Source: DAITMV01 sp046318595
GTDB lineage: Bacteria > Pseudomonadota > Gammaproteobacteria > Burkholderiales > Burkholderiaceae_B
Direction of reading: 5' to 3'
Assembly (NCBI GenBank): GCA_046318595.1
Contig: JBKCTV010000003.1
Location: 35,742-99,741 of the forward strand
Length of the DNA: 64,000 bases
This document shows, piece by piece, positions 42,206 to 51,388 of this stretch (its first letter is position 1; each line of letters opens with the position of its first letter). A program made the position numbers and the translations under genes. The notes under the pieces were generated by a model, which was not told the origin of the DNA, ran no database searches, and saw only the letters and a program-made list of their open reading frames with translations.

Positions 42206-42888
42206 TTCAGAAAACCCACAGAAATCGTTTCGAAAAACCCCAGCATTTGCGCCGCGGCCTGCTGTTCGGCTGCACGGCGCGATGCACCATGACCGATCGC
42301 CGTAAAATCGTCGATGGTGCAACGCACTCGAAACTGCGGCGACTGCACCGCCCCACCCTCGACCTCAACGATATAACTCGGCAACGCGCGCTTCGCCCCT
42401 TGCATGTATTCCTGCAAACGGGTTTTGGCGTCCTTGCCCAAAGCTTCGGGAGAAAGGTTCGCCAACAATGGTCTAATCAAATGCAAAATACTTTGCTGAG
42501 CACACGAAAAACCGCCATCGACCAACACGGCGCCCCACAGGGCCTCCAGCGTATCGGCCAAAATGCTGGGCCGCGAGGCGCCGCCGGTTTTGATTTCGCC
42601 ATCTCCCAAACGGACGAAGACGGAAATGTTAAGGTTATGGGCGATGCCGGCCAAACATTCCTGCTTGACGAGGTGAGAACGAATGCGTGACAAACGCCCT
42701 TCGTTTTCATCGACAAAATGCTCGAAAAGCATTTTAGAGACAACAAAATTAAGAATACTGTCGCCTAGAAATTCCAGGCGCTCATTATGCAGCGCCCCAA
42801 AACTGCGATGTGTCAGTGCCTGACCAAGTAAAGCCTGATCCGCAAATCGGTGGTTTAAAGCATTTTCCAGAATCGACAGGTTTTTCAT
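42202..42888 (-). CDS. rnc: Ribonuclease III
   Basis: RNase III cuts double-stranded RNA, including rRNA precursors. The 228 residues carry the signature ERLEFLGDSIL (36-46) with the acidic residues, DTLEALWGAVLVDGG as the second acidic site, and a C-terminal double-strand-binding domain (about 155-225) with LPSYIVEVEGGAVQSPQF and ASRRAAEQQAAAQML. Next to lepB (three-base gap) and era (overlap), the usual order. Confidence 0.97.
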   Translation of the reverse strand: MKNLSILENALNHRFADQALLGQALTHRSFGALHNERLEFLGDSILNFVVSKMLFEHFVDENEGRLSRIRSHLVKQECLAGIAHNLNISVFVRLGDGEIKTGGASRPSILADTLEALWGAVLVDGGFSCAQQSILHLIRPLLANLSPEALGKDAKTRLQEYMQGAKRALPSYIVEVEGGAVQSPQFRVRCTIDDFTAIGHGASRRAAEQQAAAQMLGFFETISVGFLK

Positions 42889-42891
42889 GGC

Positions 42892-43785
42892 TCAATTAAA
42901 CGAGCCTACACGGCTGAGCTGACCAAAATTCATCCAGATGAAGAACGCCTTGCCGACGATATTACGGTCTGGGACAAAGCCCCAATAGCGGCTGTCGCTC
43001 GAATGGTCCCGGTTGTCGCCCATCATGAAATAATGTCCCGCCGGCACTTTGCAAATAAAGCCCGACGTCAAGTACTGGCAGTGTTCGCGGTAGGGAAAGT
43101 TATCGGCACGCGCCACATACGATGGCTTTTCATCGTCGTTCAGGATGCGGTGCGTGGCTTCGCCCAGGTTTTCTTGGAACTGGCGCGAATACATGACTTT
43201 TTCGTTGTCGAAATAGTCCGGCAGGCTTTTGACAGCGGCCGCTTTACCGTTGATATACAAGCGCTTGTTGCGGTATTCGACAGTATCGCCAGGCACCCCA
43301 ACGAGACGTTTGATGTAATCGATCGACGGATCGTTCGGGAAACGAAAAACGATCACATCGCCGCGTTGCGGTTGTGATAGCTCGATGACCTTGCGGTCGA
43401 TCACCGGCAAACGAATTCCATAAATGAATTTATTGACAAGTATCAAGTCACCGATAATCAACGTCGGATTCATCGAACTCGACGGAATCTTGAAAGGCTC
43501 GACAACGAAAGAACGTAATAAAAAAACGAACAAAATCACCGGAAAAAAACTTGCCGTGTACTCCAACCACAATGGCTGCCGTAAATGCTTTTCCTGTAAG
43601 TCATGGCGAGCGGAATCGATCGTTGCCTGATCCGCAGTCAGTGCCATCGCTTGCGCCCGATCTTGAAACTCGACAACCGCCCGTTCAGCCGCCAAGCGCC
43701 GGCCCGGTCGAAAAACTGCACAGTCCAACGCATAAAAAATCCCTGTGATGATTAGCAACACAAACAATATCAAAGAAAAATTCAT
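42892..43785 (-). CDS. lepB: Signal peptidase I
   Basis: LepB removes signal peptides at the inner-membrane surface. The 297-residue protein has a first membrane helix (about 2-22), a cytoplasmic loop, a second helix (SFFPVILFVFLLRSFVV, about 79-95), the catalytic Ser104 in IPSSSMNPTL and Lys159 in DYIKRLVGVPGD, and boxes D/E GHYFMMGDNRDHSSDSRYWG. It starts two bases after lepA. Confidence 0.97.
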   Translation of the reverse strand: MNFSLILFVLLIITGIFYALDCAVFRPGRRLAAERAVVEFQDRAQAMALTADQATIDSARHDLQEKHLRQPLWLEYTASFFPVILFVFLLRSFVVEPFKIPSSSMNPTLIIGDLILVNKFIYGIRLPVIDRKVIELSQPQRGDVIVFRFPNDPSIDYIKRLVGVPGDTVEYRNKRLYINGKAAAVKSLPDYFDNEKVMYSRQFQENLGEATHRILNDDEKPSYVARADNFPYREHCQYLTSGFICKVPAGHYFMMGDNRDHSSDSRYWGFVPDRNIVGKAFFIWMNFGQLSRVGSFN

Positions 43786-43787
43786 GG

Positions 43788-45581
43788 TTATTTGTCGTCC
43801 ACCTGCAAAATGGCCAGGAAAGCTTCCTGAGGAATCTCCACACTGCCGACCTGTTTCATGCGTTTCTTGCCGGCTTTTTGTTTTTCCAGTAGTTTCTTTT
43901 TCCGACTGATATCACCACCATAGCATTTAGCGAGAACGTTCTTGCGCAAAGCTTTGACGTTTTCGCGGGCGATGATGTTGGCGCCAATCGCCGCCTGAAT
44001 CGCAACGTCGAACATTTGCCGGGGAATCAGTTCGCGCATTTTCGACGCCACTTCGCGACCGCGGTATTGTGAATTGTTACGGTGCACGATGATCGACAAA
44101 GCGTCTACCTTCTCGCTGTTGATCAACATGTCGACCTTGACGACATCGGCACTGCGGTATTCTTTGAACTCGTAATCCATCGAAGCATAACCACGCGATG
44201 TCGATTTCAGTTTGTCGAAAAAATCGAGTACGATCTCGGCCATCGGCATTTCATAAGTCAGCAAAACCTGCCGGCCATGGTAAGTCATGTTGACTTGTAC
44301 ACCACGCTTTTGGGTGCAAAGCGTCATGACCGACCCGACATACTCCTGCGGCATGAACAGATTGACCGTCACGATCGGCTCGCGGATTTGTTCGGTTTTG
44401 CTCGGGTCGGGCATTTTCGATGGATTGTCGACTAGCAGCAAACTGCCGTCACGCATCGCGACTTCATACACCACCGTTGGCGCAGTCGTGATGAGATCCA
44501 TGTCGAACTCGCGCTCCAGCCGTTCCTGCACGATCTCCATGTGCAGCAAACCTAGAAAACCACAACGAAAACCGAAGCCCAGCGCCTGAGACACTTCGGG
44601 TTCGAACTGCAGTGACGCATCGTTTAGACGAAGCTTTTCCAGCGCATCGCGCAGCGCTTCGTACTGATTGGCTTCGATCGGAAACAGCCCAGCAAACACC
44701 TGCGGCTGCACTTCCTTGAACCCCGGCAATGCTTCGTTGGCAGGCATTTGCGCCAAGGTGACTGTATCGCCGACCTTGGCGTTTTTGAGCTCTTTGATGC
44801 CGGCGATGATGAACCCGACCTGACCAGCCGACAGCACTTCCCGGTCTTGCGATTTTGGGGTAAATACACCAACATGCTCGACGCCATGCACTGCCCCCGT
44901 CGCCATCAGTAAAATTTTATCTTTGGGTTTGAGGCGGCCGTTGACGACCCGCACCAGCATCACAACACCGACGTAGTTGTCAAACCAGGAGTCGATGATC
45001 AGCGCCTGCAAACGCGCTGACTCATCGCCCTGCGGCGCGGGAATTTTTTGAATGATTGTCTCGAGGATATCCTCGATCCCCATGCCGGTTTTAGCAGACA
45101 CGGCCAAAGCCTGGCTCGCGTCGATACCGATGACATCTTCGATTTCACGCCTGGCATTATCCGGATCGGCTTGCGGCAAATCCATCTTATTCAGAACCGG
45201 CACGACCTCGACACCGAGGTCGAGGGCGGTATAGCAATTGGCAACGGTCTGCGCTTCGACACCCTGAGATGCGTCGACGACCAGCAAGGCACCTTCGCAG
45301 GCCGACAACGAACGGCTCACTTCGTACGAAAAGTCGACATGCCCGGGGGTATCGATCAAATTTAAATTGTATGTCCGCCCATCGCGTGCTTTATATTGCA
45401 AAGCTGCGGTTTGTGCTTTGATGGTGATACCGCGCTCTTTTTCTAAGTCCATGGAATCGAGCACCTGGGACTCCATTTCACGGTCGGACAGACCACCGCA
45501 TCGCTGAATGATGCGATCGGCTAAGGTAGATTTACCGTGATCGATATGGGCAATAATCGAAAAGTTGCGGATATTTTGCAT
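43788..45581 (-). CDS. lepA: Elongation factor 4 (LepA)
   Basis: A ribosome-associated GTPase thought to help initiation or back-translocation. The 597 residues show AHIDHGKSTLADR (11-23), the G2 region ERGITIKAQTA, DTPGHVDFSYEV (G3), NKMDLP (G4), domain II, and the LepA-specific C-terminal domain ending in CYGGDISRKKKLLEKQKAGK. Normal length. It is followed by lepB and preceded by mucD with a 101-base spacer. Confidence 0.98.
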   Translation of the reverse strand: MQNIRNFSIIAHIDHGKSTLADRIIQRCGGLSDREMESQVLDSMDLEKERGITIKAQTAALQYKARDGRTYNLNLIDTPGHVDFSYEVSRSLSACEGALLVVDASQGVEAQTVANCYTALDLGVEVVPVLNKMDLPQADPDNARREIEDVIGIDASQALAVSAKTGMGIEDILETIIQKIPAPQGDESARLQALIIDSWFDNYVGVVMLVRVVNGRLKPKDKILLMATGAVHGVEHVGVFTPKSQDREVLSAGQVGFIIAGIKELKNAKVGDTVTLAQMPANEALPGFKEVQPQVFAGLFPIEANQYEALRDALEKLRLNDASLQFEPEVSQALGFGFRCGFLGLLHMEIVQERLEREFDMDLITTAPTVVYEVAMRDGSLLLVDNPSKMPDPSKTEQIREPIVTVNLFMPQEYVGSVMTLCTQKRGVQVNMTYHGRQVLLTYEMPMAEIVLDFFDKLKSTSRGYASMDYEFKEYRSADVVKVDMLINSEKVDALSIIVHRNNSQYRGREVASKMRELIPRQMFDVAIQAAIGANIIARENVKALRKNVLAKCYGGDISRKKKLLEKQKAGKKRMKQVGSVEIPQEAFLAILQVDDK

Positions 45582-45643
45582 CGTAAAAAAGGGGCATTTT
45601 TTCGCCCGGGTCCGCTTGATGTATTCTGGATTTTACCTGAAGA

Positions 45644-45663
45644 AGCGCGGCCGACGCCGCGCT
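45644..45663. other. Perfect 8-bp stem-loop between mucD and lepA
   Basis: AGCGCGGC and GCCGCGCT pair fully around the loop CGAC. No T run follows on either strand, so it is not a standard terminator; it may be a pause, processing or stability element in the mucD-lepA spacer. Confidence 0.4.
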
Positions 45664-45682
45664 CGAACGGCTTTATTTCAAT

Positions 45683-47158
45683 TCATTTAGCGTTTGGACG
45701 AACGGTTACATAACCATAATTGCCATTGCGATAAATCAGCAGCGCGACGGCCTGCACTGGTTTGAGCTTGGCGGCCAGCTCGTCAAATTGTCGGGCAGAC
45801 ATGATGTCGGTATTCCCCAAGCGCAAAACGATATCGCCACGTCGCAAATCGCCGCTAAACCCAGCGCTTTCGGCTATTTCGACCAGCACACCACCGCTAC
45901 CCGTTAATTTCAAAGCCCGCTTGCGGGCTTCCGTCAGGTCGGATACGACGAGCCCCAAAGCATTGGTCTGGGATTTTGCGCTTCCTTCCACCTTGGCGAC
46001 GGGCAGTTTTTCAGCCTCCATTTGAACGATCGTGATTGGCAATTCTTTGGCGGCGCCCTTACGCCAGATTTCGATGGTCGTTTTCAGGCCGGGCTTCATA
46101 TTCCCGACCATACGAGGCAGGTCAGAAGACCGGTCGATGACTTTACCATCCAGTTTGAGCACGATATCGCCTGCCTCCAGGCCGGCTTTTTCGGCGGGAC
46201 TAGCCGGCTCAACCAGACGAATCAGCGCACCTTTGGTTTTTTGCAGGCCAAGCGCTTCGGCCACCTCTTTGGTGACCTCAGAAATACTGACACCAATGCG
46301 CCCCCGTGTGACACGCCCACTGTTTTTGAGCTGATCGGCGACGCGGATGGCCTCGTCGATCGGAATGGCGAACGAAATCCCCATGAAGCCGCCAGTGCGA
46401 CTGTAAATCTGCGAGTTAATGCCGATCACTTCACCGCGCATATTGATCAACGGACCGCCAGAGTTACCGGGGTTGACAGCCACATCGGTTTGAATGAAAG
46501 GCAGGTAGTCGCCCGTATCGCGGGCTTTGGCACTGACGATCCCGGCAGTGACGGTATTGTCCAACCCGAAGGGCGAACCGATCGCCACGACCCATTCGCC
46601 GACCCTCGTTTTGCTTGGATCACCGATCGCCAAGCTGGGCAAACCAGCAGCCTCGACCTTGACCAGCGCAATGTCTGAGCGTTTATCCGAACCGATCACC
46701 TTCGCCTTGAACTCACGCTTGTCGGACAAAGTCACGATGATGTCGTCGGCGCCTTCGACAACATGAAAATTAGTCAGCACAAAACCACTTGCATCGATGA
46801 TAAATCCTGATCCCACACCGCGCGGGGCATCATCCGAACCACCATTACCGCGTCCCCGCGGCACCGGTTGTTGTTGCTGGCGCGGAGGCATGAAACGCTT
46901 GAAAAACTCGAAAAAAGGGTCGTTTTCATCCAAATCAGGAAAAGGCATCTGGCCTTGCATCTGCGATTGTGATAATTTTTCAGTGGTCCGGATATTGACA
47001 ACCGCCGGACCCACGCGCTCGACGAGGTCTGCAAAGTCCGGTAAGTCGCGGGCGGTCGCGGCTTGAGCTTGCGTCACACTCGGCAGGACGCCAGCTGCAT
47101 AACTTACCATCATTGTAATCAGAAAGATTTTAAACGGCTGCGTCACACGAGTTAACAT
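45683..47158 (-). CDS. mucD: Do-family periplasmic serine protease MucD/DegQ
   Basis: A periplasmic chaperone-protease that degrades misfolded envelope proteins. The 491 residues start with a signal sequence (IFLITMMVSYAAGVLPSVTQA), then a trypsin-like domain with His132 (TNFHVVEGAD), Asp162 (KRSDIALVKV) and Ser233 (NPGNSGGPL), and two PDZ domains (about 295-375 and 400-485, marked GRIGVSISEV and RRGDIVLRLGNTDI). A Gln/Pro/Arg-rich loop (QQQQPVPRGRG) sits before the protease domain. It follows mucB, and the cluster with rpoE supports control by sigma-E. Confidence 0.95.
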   Translation of the reverse strand: MLTRVTQPFKIFLITMMVSYAAGVLPSVTQAQAATARDLPDFADLVERVGPAVVNIRTTEKLSQSQMQGQMPFPDLDENDPFFEFFKRFMPPRQQQQPVPRGRGNGGSDDAPRGVGSGFIIDASGFVLTNFHVVEGADDIIVTLSDKREFKAKVIGSDKRSDIALVKVEAAGLPSLAIGDPSKTRVGEWVVAIGSPFGLDNTVTAGIVSAKARDTGDYLPFIQTDVAVNPGNSGGPLINMRGEVIGINSQIYSRTGGFMGISFAIPIDEAIRVADQLKNSGRVTRGRIGVSISEVTKEVAEALGLQKTKGALIRLVEPASPAEKAGLEAGDIVLKLDGKVIDRSSDLPRMVGNMKPGLKTTIEIWRKGAAKELPITIVQMEAEKLPVAKVEGSAKSQTNALGLVVSDLTEARKRALKLTGSGGVLVEIAESAGFSGDLRRGDIVLRLGNTDIMSARQFDELAAKLKPVQAVALLIYRNGNYGYVTVRPNAK

Positions 47159-47188
47159 CGAAATTTCCTATCTTGAAATAAAGCAATA

Positions 47189-48181
47189 TCAGTTCTTAAG
47201 CTCGACAGAATTCAAAAATCCTTTGATGGCCGTCATCGGCACGGCCCCCATGACCATGACATTCCAGTCCGCTATTTTCTTGAACTGGGAATGCACGGCT
47301 CCCTGCTGCATTATATGATTGGAACTTGGCGATTTAGAAGGTTCGACGGGCTCTAGAAATACCGACACGAAGGCTAGACCATCGGAAAACAAAATCTGGC
47401 CGGTTTCTTTACCATTACGTCGTACGCGGCGGATTTCCGCCACTTTTTTAAACCCGGGAATGCTGGATTTGACGCTCCAACCGTATGCCGCCCAATTTGC
47501 CGTTTCGGTTTTAACCTGTTCGACCCGCCAACCGTCGGTAGGCGTTTTGAATTTGAACTTTTGCTTATCGACGACAGGACCGAGCCTTAGCTCCGAAAAA
47601 GCCACCTGCTCGAGCACTTCCTGATTATCGTTTAATGTCTGGGTACGAATCAGCAAGTGACTATTTTTTTCGATCCAGAATCTGTAACCATACCGAAAAG
47701 CGTCTTTAGGCACCAGCTCCGCCACTTGGCAGTCCATGCCGGCAATACGTTCGCTTCCTAAGGTTTGCATCGAATACCATTGCGCCAACTCGTCGAGATT
47801 CGCGGTTAAAACCCCAAGCAGCTTATCGTGCGGATGGCGATTCTGCTGGCGAATAAGTTTGTTTTCGGGAATCAGCGCCTGAAAATCGTCGTTATGGCGA
47901 ATCCATTCCTTTTGTTGGCCATCCAGTGTTTCGATGTGCTCGTATTCTCCCGCAGCATCACTGAGGTGGGTAACGCGCGAGGAAAACACGACCGGGCCTG
48001 ACTGAACGATCATGATGCCCTGATAATTGGTTTTCTTAGCAGCCGCTTGGGCATACTGCAGTATTTCCCAACCAGACCCGTTCGCCGCCCGAGCTGGCGT
48101 AATTGCCAAGAGACATGACGCCGCCAACAAAATGATCGTCCAGCAATCCACGACCAGACGACCGAGCCTTAGCCGATGCAT
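47189..48181 (-). CDS. mucB: Sigma-E regulatory protein MucB/RseB
   Basis: A periplasmic protein that binds the anti-sigma factor and senses misplaced lipoproteins or porins. From ATG 48181 it has 330 residues: a signal segment (WTIILLAASCLLAITPARA), the MucB N-terminal domain (GWEILQYAQAAAKKTNYQGI, VFSSRVTHLSDAAGEYEHIE, LDELAQWYSMQTLGSERIAG) and the C-terminal domain (SDGLAFVSVFLEPVEP, FKKIADWNVMVMGAVPMTAI). The start shares one base with the mucA stop. Confidence 0.93.
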   Translation of the reverse strand: MHRLRLGRLVVDCWTIILLAASCLLAITPARAANGSGWEILQYAQAAAKKTNYQGIMIVQSGPVVFSSRVTHLSDAAGEYEHIETLDGQQKEWIRHNDDFQALIPENKLIRQQNRHPHDKLLGVLTANLDELAQWYSMQTLGSERIAGMDCQVAELVPKDAFRYGYRFWIEKNSHLLIRTQTLNDNQEVLEQVAFSELRLGPVVDKQKFKFKTPTDGWRVEQVKTETANWAAYGWSVKSSIPGFKKVAEIRRVRRNGKETGQILFSDGLAFVSVFLEPVEPSKSPSSNHIMQQGAVHSQFKKIADWNVMVMGAVPMTAIKGFLNSVELKN

Positions 48182-48855
48182 CACTGCAATACTGGCAAAG
48201 AGGGTTGCTGTGTTCGCGTTTCCCACAAGCGCAACCAATCGTAACCGTCTTCAGAGAAAGAGTCGGCATCCGCGACCATGACCTCATCGATTTTAACCGT
48301 GCTCAGATTCGCGCGGACGATCGGCGACACACTCATCGCCATATCCCCACCATAAGCAGCCTGATGATCCATCAAGCGTTCCTGCCATTCCTGCGGCGCA
48401 GCGGCCACCGTAGCGCCGACATGCGAGCGGCGGGCGAACTGTTCGACCTGCACAGTCATTGAAGTATTCAAGGAAATGACCGACCAGCTGACGAAACCGA
48501 TTGCCGCCGCAGTGGCCAGCCATGTACCAAAATGCCCTCGCGGCCGGACTGCTGGCTTGGTGACAAAAGGCGTACGGCGACTCACCGAACCCAATGAAGC
48601 TTTAAGGGAAATTTGCGGCGGTACGAGAGCCCCTTGTTGATCGATGGCGCGGCACATGCGCTCGAATCGATCCGGACCGCCAACATATCGGTCAGCCTCG
48701 GAACGCAGCGTCTGTCCGATGAGGTGATAGATCCGCCATGCATCGCCGGCGGCACCTTGCGATGCCGAATGAAGCATAAACCCCTGATCGGACAGCTCAC
48801 CATCCATAAAAGCGGACAGGCCCTCCAATTCTTTTTGCTTTAGAAAATTTACCAT
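48181..48855 (-). CDS. mucA: Anti-sigma-E factor MucA/RseA
   Basis: A single-pass inner-membrane anti-sigma factor. The 224 residues show the RseA N-terminal domain (LKQKELEGLSAFMDGELSD, AWRIYHLIGQTLRSEADR), one membrane helix at about 110-129 (GTWLATAAAIGFVSWSVISL) and a periplasmic tail. It overlaps the rpoE stop by seven bases and the mucB start by one, the standard coupled arrangement that keeps sigma and anti-sigma in balance. Confidence 0.94.
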   Translation of the reverse strand: MVNFLKQKELEGLSAFMDGELSDQGFMLHSASQGAAGDAWRIYHLIGQTLRSEADRYVGGPDRFERMCRAIDQQGALVPPQISLKASLGSVSRRTPFVTKPAVRPRGHFGTWLATAAAIGFVSWSVISLNTSMTVQVEQFARRSHVGATVAAAPQEWQERLMDHQAAYGGDMAMSVSPIVRANLSTVKIDEVMVADADSFSEDGYDWLRLWETRTQQPSLPVLQ

Positions 48856-49451
48856 CGTTTATCACCTGTCGAGTCCAACAAGGGGCTGAGCTTGACTGCA
48901 ATTGCATCGCGTGCCCTGAAAATACGCGAGCGAACCGTTCCTATCGGACAGTCCATGATCTTTGCAATCTCTTCGTAACTCAAGCCTTCGATCTCACGCA
49001 ACGTTATAGCGGTTTTAAGCTCTTCCGGCAATTGATCCATGCAACGATTAACCGTTTGCGCAATTTGCCGCGACAACAATACCGATTCGGGCGTGTCGAT
49101 ACTACTCAGAGTGTCCGTTTGGTCAAAAGTTTCCGAATCTTCGTCGAGCGCATCGTTTGGGGTAGAGGCACGGCGCGTTGCCGCAACCAGATGGTTCTTT
49201 GCGGCATTGATCGCTATTCGATAAATCCAGGTATAAAAAGCACTATCGCCGCGAAAATTGTTGATGGCGCGATACGCTTTGATAAAACTTTCCTGCACCA
49301 CGTCATCGACATCGTCTGGATCTTTGACCAGACGCGATACTATGCGCCCTACTTTTTGCTGATATTTCCCCATCAGCAATTTGAAAGCATCTTTATCGCC
49401 GGCCTGCACTCGCTTTACGAGAAGCTGGTCGATATCGCGCTGTGAGTCCAC
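48849..49451 (-). CDS. rpoE: RNA polymerase sigma-E factor
   Basis: An ECF sigma factor for envelope stress. From GTG 49451 it has 200 residues: region 2 with LVKRVQAGDKDAFKLLMGKY, DPDDVDDVVQESFIKAYRAI and FYTWIYRIAINAAKNHL, a variable linker (DALDEDSETFDQTD), and region 4 with LPEELKTAITLREIEGLSYE, EIAKIMDCPIGTVRSRIFRA. The GTG was chosen because the family starts just before the DIDQLLVKRV helix; the ribosome site is weak and the frame stays open to 49598. It has the usual operon with mucA-mucB-mucD behind it. Confidence 0.94.
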   Translation of the reverse strand: MDSQRDIDQLLVKRVQAGDKDAFKLLMGKYQQKVGRIVSRLVKDPDDVDDVVQESFIKAYRAINNFRGDSAFYTWIYRIAINAAKNHLVAATRRASTPNDALDEDSETFDQTDTLSSIDTPESVLLSRQIAQTVNRCMDQLPEELKTAITLREIEGLSYEEIAKIMDCPIGTVRSRIFRARDAIAVKLSPLLDSTGDKRW

Positions 49452-49458
49452 GGGGGTC

Positions 49459-49758
49459 TCAGGCGGCGCGCGGTGAACAGGCCAGCCAAATGGCCCATCG
49501 GCGAACCGCGCAACAAGCCGGATGACGTGCACCGCACCACAAGCTGAGCCTATGCCGCCGCTTATTGGTAGTAATCGGCACATGCAGGATGACGCCAAAC
49601 GGGCTAACCAGTGCAGCTATCGGCTCTGCCGCGTGCACTTGACCGAGACTCTGCACCCGACAGCTTCCATCCTCAGCCACATCCAGTAGCACCTGGTGGG
49701 TTCGAAAACGGCTACGCCAGGAAGGCATCGTGCGCAACAGGGCCGTGAATTCGATCAT
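49459..49758 (-). CDS. Short YgfX-like protein fragment between fabF and rpoE
   Basis: A 99-codon frame from ATG 49758. Its C-terminal half (VLLDVAEDGSCRV, SPFGVILHVPI, RRHRLSLWCGARHP, AVRRWAIWLAC) follows the pattern of the YgfX-type proteins seen between fabF and rpoE in this class, where the end usually reads like LLLLPD-(x)-FRRLRVWL. The two N-terminal membrane helices of that family are missing, and much of the last part looks degraded. It may be a shortened or decaying member; I cannot show that it is expressed. Confidence 0.4.
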   Translation of the reverse strand: MIEFTALLRTMPSWRSRFRTHQVLLDVAEDGSCRVQSLGQVHAAEPIAALVSPFGVILHVPITTNKRRHRLSLWCGARHPACCAVRRWAIWLACSPRAA

Positions 49759-49763
49759 GCCGT

Positions 49764-51005
49764 TCAAATGCGGCGAAACGCCAGCGTACCATTCGTACCG
49801 CCAAAGCCGAAAGAATTGGATAAGGCTACATCGATGCGCATATCGCGCGCACTTTGAGCGCAATAGTCGAGATCACAGCCTTCGTCCGGCTCGAAAATAT
49901 TGATCGTGGGCGGTGACACCTGATGATGGAGCGCAAGCGCCGTGAAAACCGCTTCAATTCCTCCCGCAGCGCCCAGTAAATGACCGGTCATCGATTTCGT
50001 GGAATTGACGACTGCTTTGTAAGCATGCTCGCCAAGCACGCGCTTCATGGCCATGGTCTCGGCGAGATCCCCCAAGGGGGTCGAGGTGCCGTGCGCATTG
50101 ACGTAATCGACGTCATCGGAGTTGAGCGAGGCATTTCGTAACGAAGCCTGCATGCAGCGGGCCGCGCCGCTACCATCTACACAGGGAGCCGTCATGTGGT
50201 TCGCATCCGCACTCATACCGTAACCTATCAGCTCGGCATAAATGCGAGCCCCACGACGCTTGGCATGCTCGTACTCTTCAAGGACCACAACGCCGGCCCC
50301 TTCGCCCAATACGAAACCGTCACGCTGCTTGTCCCAAGGCCGGCTAGCCTCGGCCGGTGCATCGTTACGCGTCGATAAAGCCCGCATCGCTGCAAACCCG
50401 GCCACGCCCAGCGGAGATACCGTAGACTCCGCACCACCGGCCACCATCACGTCGGCATCGCCGTATTCGATAATACGACCAGCCTCGCCAATCGAGTGCG
50501 TCCCGGTCGTACAGGCCGTCACCACAGCCAGATTCGGGCCACGTAGACCGTATATGATCGACAGATGTCCAGAGATCATATTGATAATGCTGCCAGGTAC
50601 GAAAAATGGCGAAACGCGTTTGGCACCGCGGTTCAAATATTCGATTTGCGTCTGTTCGATCATGGGCAAACCACCGATCCCGGAACCGATACAAACGCCC
50701 ATCCGCTCGGGATCGCAACCCGTTTGGTCCTCGAGCCCGGCATCCCGATAGGCCTGCATGGCCGCAGCAAGCCCATAATGAATAAAGGTATCCATATGGC
50801 GGGCATCTTTCGCTGCGACATACTGCGTGATATCGAACTCCTTGACTTCTCCAGCAATTTGCACAGAAAAGCTAGAGGCATCGAACTTGCCGATGCGAGT
50901 AATACCAGAACGACCGGCGATAAGCTGGGCCCAGGCTTCCTCGATAGAATTTCCGACTGGCGATACGATACCCAGTCCCGTAATGACGACGCGTCGACGA
51001 CTCAC
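49764..51005 (-). CDS. fabF: Beta-ketoacyl-ACP synthase II
   Basis: FabF elongates acyl-ACP with malonyl-ACP. The 413-residue thiolase-fold enzyme has catalytic Cys165 in VVTACTTGTHSIGEAG, the two His in VNAHGTSTPLGD (about 305) and MTGHLLGAAGGIE (about 342), and the GFGGTNGTL end. It follows acpP by 64 bases, completing plsX-fabH-fabD-fabG-acpP-fabF. Confidence 0.97.
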   Translation of the reverse strand: MSRRRVVITGLGIVSPVGNSIEEAWAQLIAGRSGITRIGKFDASSFSVQIAGEVKEFDITQYVAAKDARHMDTFIHYGLAAAMQAYRDAGLEDQTGCDPERMGVCIGSGIGGLPMIEQTQIEYLNRGAKRVSPFFVPGSIINMISGHLSIIYGLRGPNLAVVTACTTGTHSIGEAGRIIEYGDADVMVAGGAESTVSPLGVAGFAAMRALSTRNDAPAEASRPWDKQRDGFVLGEGAGVVVLEEYEHAKRRGARIYAELIGYGMSADANHMTAPCVDGSGAARCMQASLRNASLNSDDVDYVNAHGTSTPLGDLAETMAMKRVLGEHAYKAVVNSTKSMTGHLLGAAGGIEAVFTALALHHQVSPPTINIFEPDEGCDLDYCAQSARDMRIDVALSNSFGFGGTNGTLAFRRI

Positions 51006-51069
51006 GCCACCTCCTTCACGAATAATGTATCAAGGGCGTGGAATCGTCCAAGCGCCCTGGAAAAAACCG

Positions 51070-51312
51070 TCAGGCTTTTTTGAGATTGCTACTGACGTAA
51101 TCGATTGCTTGCTGAACCGTTGTAATCTTCTCAGCTTCGTCGTCGGGAATTTCTGTTTCAAACTCGTCTTCTAGGGCCATGACCAGCTCTACCGTATCCA
51201 GCGAATCAGCACCGAGATCGTCGACGAAAGAAGATTCGGTCTTAATGTCGGCTTCGTTTACGCCAAGCTGTTCAGCCACGATCTTTTTGACCCGCTGTTC
51301 GATATTGTCCAT
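51070..51312 (-). CDS. acpP: Acyl carrier protein
   Basis: An 80-residue acidic carrier protein. The phosphopantetheine Ser37 lies in DDLGADSLDTVELVMALEDE, the canonical site. A GGAG ribosome site sits upstream. The 72-base spacer to fabG carries repeats that may be regulatory (see the spacer entry). Confidence 0.98.
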   Translation of the reverse strand: MDNIEQRVKKIVAEQLGVNEADIKTESSFVDDLGADSLDTVELVMALEDEFETEIPDDEAEKITTVQQAIDYVSSNLKKA

Positions 51313-51339
51313 TTGAGGAATCTCCGTTTATTACGAAAG

Positions 51340-51388
51340 TGCAGAAGTTTAACAAAATGCACAAGGTTTAACGTGACGAATGCGTCAC
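51340..51388. promoter_or_regulatory. Repeats and palindrome in the fabG-acpP spacer
   Basis: Two copies of a 14-15 base unit, TGCAGAAGTTTAAC (51340-51353) and TGCACAAGGTTTAAC (51358-51372), lie side by side, followed by a perfect inverted repeat GTGACG-AATG-CGTCAC (51373-51388) that overlaps the fabG stop. The unit could be an operator pair for acpP; the palindrome could be a weak attenuator. No known regulator site was recognised. Confidence 0.35.
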
